This document shows positions 23,821 to 32,802 of a DNA stretch of 64,000 nt, one piece after another (positions within the stretch are counted from its first letter, which is position 1; each line of letters starts with the position of its first letter). The stretch comes from an uncultured Clostridia bacterium. Lineage in GTDB: Bacteria > Bacillota > Clostridia > Christensenellales > Borkfalkiaceae. Both the position numbers and the translations under genes were made by a program. The stretch is taken from the NCBI GenBank assembly GCA_944336975.1, contig CALVLH010000002.1:94749-158748 (forward strand), given 5' to 3'. The notes beneath the pieces were generated by a model. That model was not told the origin of the DNA. It was given only the letters and a program-made list of their open reading frames with translations, and made no database searches.

Positions 23821-25632
23821 TTATTCGAGGACCGCCTTGATCCTTCTCACGCCCGCCGAAGAGCTCTGCTCCTTGACGATGCGGAAATGCCCCAGAACGC
23901 CCGTATGCTCCACGTGAGGCCCGCCGCACATCTCCTTGGAAAACTCCCCGATGGAGTACGTCTTGACCACGTCGCCGTATTTGCTGTCGAACACGCCCAC
24001 GAACTGCCCGTCGCGCGCTTCCTGCAAGCTCATTTCGCGATAGACCACGGGGAGATCTTCGGCGATCTTCTCGTTGACGAGCGCCTCCACCGCGCGGATC
24101 TCCTCTTCCGTGAGCGGGCGGGGGAAGTTGAAGTCGAAGCGCATCCGCTCGTCGGTGATGTTGGAGCCCTTCTGATTGATGTCGGAAGAGCAGACCGCTT
24201 TGAGCGCCGCGTTGAGCAGGTGCGTCGCCGTGTGGTACTTGACCGCCATGTCCGAATGGCTTTCCAGCCCGCCCTTGAACTCACCCGCGTGCACGGTCGC
24301 CTTGCTCTTTTCCTGATGTTCTTTAAACGCCGCGTCGAAGCCGTCCTTGTCCACGCCGTAGCCCTGCTCCGCCGCCAGCTCTTCGGTCAGTTCGAGCGGG
24401 AACCCGTAAGTATCGTACAGCCGGAACGCCTGCTTGCCGCCGATGACCGTCTCGGGGACGTAATCGGGATTGCTCTGCGTCATGAACGCGTTCTTGCGCG
24501 CGATCCCGTTCACGCACTTGTCGAATTCCTTCATGCCCTGCGCGAGCGTCGTCTCGAAACGGGAGGCTTCCTTTCTGATCTCGTCGAGGATATACTCCTC
24601 CTTCTCTTTGAGCAGGGGATACGCCTCGTCGTACACTTCGCCAATGAAGATCTTCGCCGCTCCGCACATGACTTCGGAAGGGACGCCCAGCTTTCTGCAA
24701 TAGCGGATGGCGCGGCGCATGAGCCTGCGCAGGATGTATCCCGCGCCCGTGTTGGAGGGCAGGATGCCGTTCACGTCGCCGATGAGCATGACCGTCGTGC
24801 GCGTATGGTCGGCGATGATGCGCATCGCCTTGCGCGCCTCCGCGTCCTCGTCGTACTTCTTGCCCGATTCCCCTTCCAGATAGGCGATGACGCCGCTGAA
24901 CAGGTCGGTCTTGTACCCGTCGTCCAGCCCGTTGAGGAAGAGCAGCATACGGTCGAGCCCGAAGCCCGTGTCCACGTTCTTGTTCTCGAGGGGAACGTAT
25001 CTGTTCCCTTCCAGCTTCTGATACTGCATATACACGTCGTTGCCGATCTCGACGTAATCTTCGGGGAAACGCCCCTCTTTTCCGTCGATGGGATAGAACC
25101 ACTCGTTGTCGGGTCCGCAGGGCGTGCCTACCGTGCCTTCCAGTTCCCACCAGTTATCCGATTTGGGAAGATAGAACACGTGCCCGGGCTTGATGCCCAA
25201 TCCTTTCAGAAAACCTGCGGTCTCCTCGTCGCGGGGCGCGCTCTCGTTGCCCTCGAACACCGTGGAGCAGATGAGATCTTTATCCAGCCCGAACACCTCG
25301 GTGAGCAGTTCGAACGTCCACGCCGTCTTTTCCTTTTTGAAGTAATCGCCCAGCGACCAGTTGCCCATCATCTCGAAGAAGGTGAAGTGGGAGGCGTCGC
25401 CCACCGATTCGATGTCCACCGTGCGCACGCAGCCCTGCACGTTGCACAGGCGGGTGCCTGCGGGATGCTTCTTGCCCAGAAGATAGGGCATGAGCGGCTG
25501 CATCCCCGCGACGTTGAACATGACGCCCGTCGTGCCGTCGCCGATGAGGGAGACCGCGCCGATGTCGGTGTGTCCCTTCCCCTCATAAAATCTGATCCAT
25601 TTATTTCTCAGTTCCTTGGAAGTAATGACCAT
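23821..25632 (-). CDS. alaS: Alanyl-tRNA synthetase, short form without C-Ala domain
   Basis: 603 residues instead of about 870. Present: class II catalytic core (FYEGKGHTDIGAVSLIG, RLCNVQGCVRTVDIESVGDASHFTFFEMMGNWSLGDYFKKE, GFGLDRMLLFLNGLDDGY), tRNA-recognition helical domain, and the editing domain with zinc ligands (YHTATHLLNAAL and MCGGPHVEHTG). It ends soon after (SAGVRRIKAVLE), so the oligomerisation/C-Ala domain is missing; the stop is followed directly by another gene with no remnant, so this is a natural short form like those of CPR bacteria, not a frameshift. Promoter TTGACA-17-TACAAT upstream. Confidence 0.93.
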   Translation of the reverse strand: MVITSKELRNKWIRFYEGKGHTDIGAVSLIGDGTTGVMFNVAGMQPLMPYLLGKKHPAGTRLCNVQGCVRTVDIESVGDASHFTFFEMMGNWSLGDYFKKEKTAWTFELLTEVFGLDKDLICSTVFEGNESAPRDEETAGFLKGLGIKPGHVFYLPKSDNWWELEGTVGTPCGPDNEWFYPIDGKEGRFPEDYVEIGNDVYMQYQKLEGNRYVPLENKNVDTGFGLDRMLLFLNGLDDGYKTDLFSGVIAYLEGESGKKYDEDAEARKAMRIIADHTRTTVMLIGDVNGILPSNTGAGYILRRLMRRAIRYCRKLGVPSEVMCGAAKIFIGEVYDEAYPLLKEKEEYILDEIRKEASRFETTLAQGMKEFDKCVNGIARKNAFMTQSNPDYVPETVIGGKQAFRLYDTYGFPLELTEELAAEQGYGVDKDGFDAAFKEHQEKSKATVHAGEFKGGLESHSDMAVKYHTATHLLNAALKAVCSSDINQKGSNITDERMRFDFNFPRPLTEEEIRAVEALVNEKIAEDLPVVYREMSLQEARDGQFVGVFDSKYGDVVKTYSIGEFSKEMCGGPHVEHTGVLGHFRIVKEQSSSAGVRRIKAVLE

Positions 25633-25661
25633 AAATTTCCTCTCCCGAAAAATTCCACATC

Positions 25662-25690
25662 ATTGTAATGCGTTGCCCCGCGTTTGTCAA
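25662..25690 (-). promoter_or_regulatory. Promoter of alaS
   Basis: Minus strand TTGACA (25685-25690), 17 bp, TACAAT (25662-25667), 30 bp before alaS. Confidence 0.8.
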
Positions 25691-25697
25691 ACGCTTT

Positions 25698-27078
<1,381 letters not shown>

Positions 27079-27092
<14 letters not shown>

Positions 27093-27759
27093 CTCTGTTC
27101 TCCTCGCGTTCTGTTTCCGCGCCGCGCGCGGCGATCTTTTCCAGCCTTTCTTCCAGTTCGTAAATGCGCTCGCGCAGGGCGCACAGCTCCTTGACGACGG
27201 GGTCTTCCTTTTCGGGGATGAGGTCGGGTTCGGGGCGCGCCCCGTTGACGCGCACCACCCTGCCGGGAACGCCCACGACGGTCGCGAACGGCGGGACCTC
27301 TTTGAGCACCACCGCCCCCGCGCCGATGCGCGCGCCTTCGCCCACCGTGAAGCCGCCCAGCACCTTCGCGCCCGAAGAGATGGTCACATTCTTTCGGATG
27401 GTCGGGTGCCGCTTCCCGCTTTCCTTGCCCGTGCCGCCCAGCGTGACGCCCTGATAGATGACCACGCCCTCTTCCACTTCCGCGGTCTCGCCGATGACGA
27501 CGCCCGCGCCGTGGTCGATGAACACCCCGGGCGCGATCTTCGCGGCAGGATGGATCTCGATGCCCGTCAGGAATTTGGCGAACTGCGACGCCATGCGGGC
27601 GAACAGTTTGAGGTGCATTTTATACAGCCTGTTCGCGAAACGGTGCCACGAAAGCGCGTGCACGCCCGAATAGGTCAGCCAGATCTCGAATTTGTTGCGC
27701 GCGGCGGGATCGTTCTTCTTCGCCGCGGCGATGTCTTTGCGCAATCTCGAAAAAAACAT
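27079..27759 (-). CDS. cysE: Serine O-acetyltransferase
   Basis: 226 residues from ATG 27759 (GGAGGAAG upstream); longer upstream codons would lie in the T-box terminator. N-terminal helical domain (LRKDIAAAKKNDPAARNKFEIWLTYSGVHALSWHRFANRLY) and a hexapeptide-repeat acetyltransferase (IHPAAKIAPGVFIDHGAGVVIGETAEVEEGVVIYQGVTLGGTGKESGKRHPTI). Makes O-acetylserine, the precursor of cysteine. C-terminal coiled coil (VVKELCALRERIYELEERLEK). Control by a Cys T-box fits. Confidence 0.95.
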
Positions 27760-27790
27760 ATCTTCCTCCCTGCGGGCGCTCCCCGCAATA

Positions 27791-28031
27791 AAAAAGGACG
27801 CCCTTATCATTATATAAAGGCATCCTTGACGCGGTTCCACTTTACTTCGGGCATAGCGCCCCTCTTTTCCCCTGTAACGGGAGGCTCCCGCGGACATTGC
27901 TCCGGCCTCATGGCGAGAGAAACGCACTTTCCCCCTGCCGCCTGCGGGAAACTTTCAGCCTTCGGTCTCCCTCTCTTTCGCCGCGGCATACGGGGTACTC
28001 TTTTCCCCTCTCGGCATCTCTGATTTTATTG
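27791..28031 (-). promoter_or_regulatory. T-box riboswitch for tRNA-Cys ahead of cysE-cysS
   Basis: Minus-strand leader. The T-box antiterminator core GTGGAACCGCG is at 27830-27840 and an alternative terminator (AAGGATGCC / GGGCGTCCTTTTTT, 27791-27825) lies right after it. Stem I carries AGAGAGG... and the likely specifier UGC (27924-27926) in GGAAAG-UGC-GTTTC, a Cys codon, which agrees with cysE and cysS downstream. Uncharged tRNA-Cys would favour antitermination. Confidence 0.9.
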
Positions 28032-28036
28032 TCGCT

Positions 28037-28066
28037 ATTGTATCACGCCGCCCCGCGGCAAGTCAA
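28037..28066 (-). promoter_or_regulatory. Promoter of the T-box-cysE-cysS operon
   Basis: Minus strand TTGACT (28061-28066), 18 bp, extended -10 TGA-TACAAT (28037-28042). Confidence 0.8.
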
Positions 28067-28695
28067 GCGATTTTCTCCCGTGCGATGGGAAGATTGGTGA
28101 CGGAATATTCCGCAAGGCACTTGTCGCGCATGACGGGATTGAAGATCTGCCGTTCGAGCAGATACCCCACCACCACGTCGCGCACGTTGTCCTCGGCGAG
28201 CGTGAAGCCGCACACCGCGAGCAGGTTGTTCGCGTCCGCCACCGTCATGCGGCAGACGAGCGCCAGCGCGAGCACCGTGTTCTTTTCGGGATACAGCTTT
28301 CCCTTTACGATCCCCTTCCACGCCTCGGGCATCACGGTGAGCTTTTCCCCCGCGCTTTCCGCCGTTTCGCCGCAACGGGCAAGCGCCGCGGGCAGCAGTT
28401 TGGCGAACGTCTCCTTGTTGAAGAGATCGTGCATCCGCTCGCGGAACCCGGGATAGGAATAACTGAACGTGAACGTCGTGTCCGCCAGCTCCCCTTTGAG
28501 GCGGGCGAGCAGGGCGGCGGGATCGCTCTGATAACACAGGCGCATCGCGGACGATTCCCGCCTGACGATGTTGCCGTCCGCCCCCACCGATACCATCACG
28601 GGGGGCTTGTATCCGTCCAGCGCGCTCAGCCGCACATAGTCGGAGTAACGCGCGCAAAAATATTCGTCCAATGCTCTGATGTATTCTTCCGTCAT
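28063..28695 (-). CDS. Unknown protein with C-terminal HTH-like helical module
   Basis: 210 residues, soluble. N-terminal half (SVGADGNIVRRESSAMRLCYQSDPAALLARLKGEL) is not recognised. The C-terminal half (KGKLYPEKNTVLALALVCRMTVADANNLLAVCGFTLAEDNVRDVVVGYLLERQIFNPVMRDKCL) resembles an XRE-like helical module seen at the end of assorted Firmicutes proteins. The start ATG 28695 has no ribosome site and lies 6 nt after a -10 box, as in two other genes of the window. Function unknown. Confidence 0.75.
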   Translation of the reverse strand: MTEEYIRALDEYFCARYSDYVRLSALDGYKPPVMVSVGADGNIVRRESSAMRLCYQSDPAALLARLKGELADTTFTFSYSYPGFRERMHDLFNKETFAKLLPAALARCGETAESAGEKLTVMPEAWKGIVKGKLYPEKNTVLALALVCRMTVADANNLLAVCGFTLAEDNVRDVVVGYLLERQIFNPVMRDKCLAEYSVTNLPIAREKIA

Positions 28696-28701
28696 GCGAT
28701 T

Positions 28702-28730
28702 ATTTTACCATTCTCCGCGAAAAAACGCAA
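28702..28730 (-). promoter_or_regulatory. Promoter placed directly on the start codon (leaderless)
   Basis: Minus strand TTGCGT (28725-28730), 17 bp, TAAAAT (28702-28707), six bases AATCGC, then ATG 28695. Same geometry as at 6540 and 12451. Confidence 0.65.
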
Positions 28731-28817
28731 GCGTTCCGCGCCCCGTGCGCAAAATTCCTGCATGGCGGCGATTTTGTGCTTTTTTTTCGGAAAATGCAAA
28801 TTATTATGTGAATTTAC

Positions 28818-28846
28818 TTGCAATTCCTTGCAAAATATGTTAGAAT
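28818..28846 (+). promoter_or_regulatory. Promoter of the DeoR-family gene
   Basis: TTGCAA (28818-28823), 17 bp, extended -10 TGT-TAGAAT (28841-28846). Confidence 0.75.
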
Positions 28847-28874
28847 TTTACACAGAAAAGAAAGGAGCGGACAA

Positions 28875-29633
28875 ATGAAACGGGATAGAATCGAAGAGAT
28901 CGCAGATCTTTTGGACAAACGCGGCAAGCTCACCCTGGAACAGTTGGAGACCTTTTTCCCCCACGTTTCCCAGATGACGCTGCGCCGCGACCTGTTGCAG
29001 CTCGAACAGCTCGGCAGGATCATCCGCGTGCGGGGCGGAGCGATGTCGGTCAAAGAAGTGCAGAAAGTTTCGGGCGAACCTTACGCGAAAAAATCGGCGA
29101 TCCATACGGACGAAAAGATCCGCATCGCCCAGAAGGCGGCGGGGCTCATCGACGAAGGGTGTTCGCTCTTCGTGGACGGGGGCACGACGGCGATGTATCT
29201 CGCCAAGGAGATCCCCGACATCTCCATCAACGTATTCACCAACGGGCTCGCGGTCGCGATCGAGCTTGCGCAGAAAAAAAACCTCAACGTCACGGTGCTC
29301 GGCGGTCAGGTGATGAAGGACAACCTCTCCACTGCATCCCCCGTCGCCAAGATGTATTTCTCGGATACCAATTTCGAGCTTGCGATCATCTCCGCTTCGG
29401 CGTTCACGCCCGAAAACGGGTTCTCCTGCGGTTCACAGGTGGAAGCGGACCTGCTCAAACTCGTCCGCCAGAAGGCGAAATCCCTTTACATGATGCTCGA
29501 CAGCTCCAAGATCGGCAAGATCATGCCCTATACCTTCGCCCACGTCGAGGACATCGACGTGCTCATCACGGACGAAAACTTCCCCGCGGAGCTCAAAGAA
29601 AAATTTACGCAGAAAGACATCGTCGTCATGTGA
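28875..29633 (+). CDS. DeoR/GlpR family transcriptional regulator
   Basis: 252 residues from ATG 28875 with AAAGGAGCGG upstream. DeoR-type HTH at the N-terminus (RIEEIADLLDKRGKLTLEQLETFFPHVSQMTLRRDLLQLEQLGRIIRVRGGA) and a DeoRC sugar-phosphate-binding domain (LIDEGCSLFVDGGTTAMYLAKEI, NVFTNGLAVAIELAQ, VTVLGGQVMKDNLSTASP, LMLDSSKIGK-like MMLDSSKIGKIMPYTF). Such repressors respond to sugar phosphates. It stands alone, followed by a terminator, so its targets are not shown. Confidence 0.92.
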   Translation: MKRDRIEEIADLLDKRGKLTLEQLETFFPHVSQMTLRRDLLQLEQLGRIIRVRGGAMSVKEVQKVSGEPYAKKSAIHTDEKIRIAQKAAGLIDEGCSLFVDGGTTAMYLAKEIPDISINVFTNGLAVAIELAQKKNLNVTVLGGQVMKDNLSTASPVAKMYFSDTNFELAIISASAFTPENGFSCGSQVEADLLKLVRQKAKSLYMMLDSSKIGKIMPYTFAHVEDIDVLITDENFPAELKEKFTQKDIVVM

Positions 29634-29647
29634 CGAAAAAAGAACGG

Positions 29648-29681
29648 GCGCCCGCCGCGCACAACGCGGCGGGCGCTTTTT
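29648..29681 (+). terminator. Terminator of the DeoR-family gene
   Basis: GCGCCCGCCGCG (29648-29659), loop CACAA, CGCGGCGGGCGC (29665-29676), TTTTT. Confidence 0.92.
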
Positions 29682-29745
29682 GCGCGCGTTTTCGCCCGCA
29701 GGTCAGTTTTTTTGACGTTTTGTGCCGATTTTTTTCGGGAACGTA

Positions 29746-29774
29746 TGGACAGATCGGGAACTCGGTGTTATAAT
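29746..29774 (+). promoter_or_regulatory. Promoter of the pyrophosphatase gene
   Basis: TGGACA (29746-29751), 17 bp, TATAAT (29769-29774), about 70 bp of leader. Confidence 0.7.
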
Positions 29775-29842
29775 GCAACCGACGGAACCCCTCCGCCGCA
29801 AGGCGGTCCGCTCCGTCCGTATCACGGATCCGGAGGTGTTGC

Positions 29843-32011
29843 ATGAATCAATGGATTATGCTTCTCGTGCTGTTCGCCGCGCTTTTCGCCCTCGCGTACG
29901 CGGCGCTCAATTTTGTCCTCGTGCGAAAGCTCAAAGGGGGCAACGAACGCATGCAGGAGATCGCGGCAGCGATCCGCGAAGGCGCGAACGCCTTCCTGCG
30001 CTATGAATACAAGATCGTCGCGATCATCGGCGTCGCCATCGCCGCGGTGCTCGGCGTCGTCGTTTCCTGGGAGACGATGATCGCCTTCCTTATCGGCGCA
30101 CTCATGAGTTCGCTCGCGGGGCTCGTCGGCATGAAGATCGCGACGTATGCGAACGTCCGCGTCGCCAACGCCGCGAACGAGACGCGCAACACGGGCAAAA
30201 CGCTCAAAGTCGCCTTCCGCGGCGGCAGCGTCATGGGACTGTGCGTGGCGGGCTTCGCCCTTCTGGGCGTGCTCATCGTCTACCTCGTGTTCGGGCTTTG
30301 GGAAGGGATGCTCTCGCTGGACGAGGCGGGCAGGCTCGCTTCCAACGTCAATCCGATCACGGGGCAGAGCTATTCCCTCTCGCTCATCCTCTCGGGCTAT
30401 GCGCTCGGGTGCAGCGTCATCGCGATGTTCAACCGCGTGGGCGGGGGCATCTACACGAAAGCGGCGGATATGGGCGCCGACCTCGTCGGAAAGACGGAAG
30501 CGCACATCCCCGAGGACGATCCGCGCAACCCCGCGACCATCGCGGATAACGTGGGCGATAACGTGGGCGACGTGGCAGGGCTCGGCTCCGACCTTTTGGA
30601 AAGCTATGTCGGCGCCATCCTCTCCTGCGCTATCCTCGCGATCGAGATCTTCTCGCACAACGCGTTCGCCTCTTCCACGCTCTACCTGAAAATGGTGACT
30701 TTCCCCATCCTGTTCGCGGCGATCGGTCTGTTCGGCTGTATCCTTGGCATCACCTTCCCCCTCGTCAAGAGAAAACTCTCGGACGATCCCCATCTCGAGC
30801 TCAACCTCGCGACCTGGATCTCGGCGGGCGTTGCCGTCGTCGTCGGATTCGTGCTGTGCTGGTTCCTCTTCGAAGGCGAAGCGGACGATCAGCTCACCCT
30901 CGCGGGCTTTGCGATCGGGCGCGTTTCCCCCTGGGTAGCCGCCGCGATCGGCATCGTCGCGGGTATCGTCATCGGCGCGATCTCCGAGTACTATACGAGT
31001 TACGACCATAAGCCCACCCGCGCGATCGCGCAGGCGAGCAAAGAAGGGAGCGCGCTTACCGTCACGCAGGGCATGGCGACGGGCATGATCTCCTGTATGC
31101 TCCCCGTCGTGGTGCTCGGCGTCGCCATCTACCTGTGCTTCGCCGTGGGCGGGATGTACGGCGTGGGCTGCGGCGCGATGGGGATGCTCTCCTTCGTCGC
31201 GGCGACCGTGTCCGTGGATACCTACGGCCCCATCAGCGACAACGCGGGCGGCATCGCCGAAATGAGCGGGCTGGACGAAGACGTGCGCTCCATCACCGAC
31301 AAGCTGGACAGCGTGGGCAACACCACCGCCGCGATCGGCAAGGGATTTGCGATCGGCTCCGCCGCGCTCGCCACCGTGTCCATGATGAGCAGTTATCTCT
31401 ACTCCTTCATGACCGAATTGCTCCTCAACCTCTTCTCGCGCGACGTGCTCGTCGGCGCGATCGTGGGAGCGGCGCTCCCCTTCCTGTTCAGCGGGATGCT
31501 CATCAACGCCGTCTCCAAAGCGGCGCGAAACATGGTCAAGGAAGTGCGCCGTCAGTTCGCCGAGATCCCCGGCATATTGTCGGGCGAGGCGAAACCCGAC
31601 TATAAGACGTGCATCACCATCTCCTCGCAGGGCGCGCTCAAAGAGATGGTCCTGCCCGCCGTCATCTCCATCGCCTTCCCCGTCGTGTGCGGCTTCCTGT
31701 TCGGGGCGTATTTCGTGGGCGGCGTGCTCTTCGGGGCGACCGTCTCCGCGATCATGCTCGCCCTGTACACGGGCAACGCGGGCGGCGCGTGGGATAACGC
31801 AAAGAAGTACATCGAATCGGGCGGCGTGGAAGGCTGCGGCAAAGGCTCTCCCGCGCACGACGCCGCCGTCGTGGGCGATACCGTCGGCGATCCCCTCAAA
31901 GATACCGTCGGGCCTTCCCTCGACATCCTCATCAAGATCATGAGCACGGTCTCGCTTGTGTGCGTGGTCGTGTTCAGTCAGTTCAATCTCGCTTCCCTTC
32001 TCGGGCTGTGA
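29843..32011 (+). CDS. hppA: Membrane-bound ion-pumping pyrophosphatase, K+-dependent type
   Basis: 722 residues, about 16 membrane segments. Pumps H+ or Na+ out of the cytoplasm using pyrophosphate. Substrate motifs: IYTKAADMGADLVGKTEAHIPEDDPRNPATIADNVGDNVGDVAG and the late DNAGGIAEMSG and DAAVVGDTVGDPLKDTVGPSLD. The residue after GNTT is Ala (GNTTAAIGKGFAIGSAAL), the mark of the K+-stimulated subfamily. Whether the ion is Na+ or H+ cannot be decided here. Ribosome site GGAGGTGTTGC. Confidence 0.97.
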   Translation: MNQWIMLLVLFAALFALAYAALNFVLVRKLKGGNERMQEIAAAIREGANAFLRYEYKIVAIIGVAIAAVLGVVVSWETMIAFLIGALMSSLAGLVGMKIATYANVRVANAANETRNTGKTLKVAFRGGSVMGLCVAGFALLGVLIVYLVFGLWEGMLSLDEAGRLASNVNPITGQSYSLSLILSGYALGCSVIAMFNRVGGGIYTKAADMGADLVGKTEAHIPEDDPRNPATIADNVGDNVGDVAGLGSDLLESYVGAILSCAILAIEIFSHNAFASSTLYLKMVTFPILFAAIGLFGCILGITFPLVKRKLSDDPHLELNLATWISAGVAVVVGFVLCWFLFEGEADDQLTLAGFAIGRVSPWVAAAIGIVAGIVIGAISEYYTSYDHKPTRAIAQASKEGSALTVTQGMATGMISCMLPVVVLGVAIYLCFAVGGMYGVGCGAMGMLSFVAATVSVDTYGPISDNAGGIAEMSGLDEDVRSITDKLDSVGNTTAAIGKGFAIGSAALATVSMMSSYLYSFMTELLLNLFSRDVLVGAIVGAALPFLFSGMLINAVSKAARNMVKEVRRQFAEIPGILSGEAKPDYKTCITISSQGALKEMVLPAVISIAFPVVCGFLFGAYFVGGVLFGATVSAIMLALYTGNAGGAWDNAKKYIESGGVEGCGKGSPAHDAAVVGDTVGDPLKDTVGPSLDILIKIMSTVSLVCVVVFSQFNLASLLGL

Positions 32012-32048
32012 TCCCCGTGAAACATCGGCTCTGAACGGAAATCGAAAA

Positions 32049-32088
32049 CGCCCGCCGCTGTCTTCGGACAGCGGCGGGCGCAATTTTT
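32049..32088 (+). terminator. Terminator after hppA
   Basis: 14-bp stem CGCCCGCCGCTGTC (32049-32062), loop TTCG, GACAGCGGCGGGCG (32067-32080), then CAATTTTT. Confidence 0.9.
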
Positions 32089-32137
32089 ATTCGGGAAGCG
32101 ATTTCTGTTCGGGCGGGAGCGGTCTGCCGCAACCGTC

Positions 32138-32491
32138 TTATACGTCCAGACCGAACACCTTTCCCGTCGTTTCGAGATCGTGGCGGCAGATGTCGGCGGC
32201 GAGTTCCCATGCGTCTTTTTTGCGGAAGAGGCGGCTCCACTTCCATCGGCGGATGAACGCGGCGTATTTTCTCGCGACGGCGGGGAACTTCTTTTCCCCG
32301 CGCACGCAGACGAGCAATGTGCGTTCCCGTGCGCTCAGCACGCGGTATTCGAAATAGTTCGCGCCGTCCAGGCGAAAACGGTAGATCTGCGTGCAGGTCG
32401 TATCGGTCCCCTTGCTGTAATCGCGCTCGAAGGTAAACCCGCGCTCCGATAAAAACGAAAAGAGCTGTGCGATACGCTCGTCTTCGGTCAT
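32138..32491 (-). CDS. Small protein of unknown function
   Basis: 117 residues from ATG 32491 with GGAGGGAAAAA before it. Begins MTEDERIAQLFSFLSERGF; middle YRFRLDGANYFEYRVLSARERTLLVCVRG looks like a beta-sheet pair; the C-terminus is basic and helical (FIRRWKWSRLFRKKDAWELAADICRHDLE). No membrane segment. Family not recognised. Confidence 0.7.
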   Translation of the reverse strand: MTEDERIAQLFSFLSERGFTFERDYSKGTDTTCTQIYRFRLDGANYFEYRVLSARERTLLVCVRGEKKFPAVARKYAAFIRRWKWSRLFRKKDAWELAADICRHDLETTGKVFGLDV

Positions 32492-32761
32492 TTTTTCCCT
32501 CCTGCCGTCCCGCGCGGTCCTTCCGCGGACGCTCCCCGAACGGCGCGCGCTCGGCGCGCTTCGGGGCTCTTTTGCCCGATTATACCACATCCGCCCGCCC
32601 TTTGTCCATTCCCCGCGCGGCAAAAAAGGAAAATCGCAGGAACAAACGCCGCCGAAGGCGCTCGTTTCTAAGGGAAATTTCTTCTCGGAACGCCGTTCGG
32701 GGACAAGCGGAACCGATCGCTGCCGTTCCGTCTGCGGCGCGGAACGCCCGACGGACGCGAA
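32492..32761. other. Intergenic, no gene seen
   Basis: GC-rich stretch between the PEPCK terminator and the 117-residue gene; only arginine-rich shadow frames. Confidence 0.4.
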
Positions 32762-32793
32762 AAAAACGGCTTGCGACGAGGCAAGCCGTTTTT
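32762..32793 (-). terminator. Terminator after pckG
   Basis: 13-bp stem AAAAACGGCTTGC (32762-32774) / GCAAGCCGTTTTT (32781-32793), 6-nt loop; effective on either strand. Confidence 0.9.
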
Positions 32794-32802
32794 GTCCGTT
32801 CG

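Noticed and set aside
22999-25668. 889-residue plus-strand frame
   Set aside because: Antisense to alaS and the acetyltransferase gene, both with clear family motifs.
29822-32083. 753-residue minus-strand frame
   Set aside because: Antisense of the membrane pyrophosphatase; His/Asp/Arg-rich, typical of antisense of GC-rich genes.
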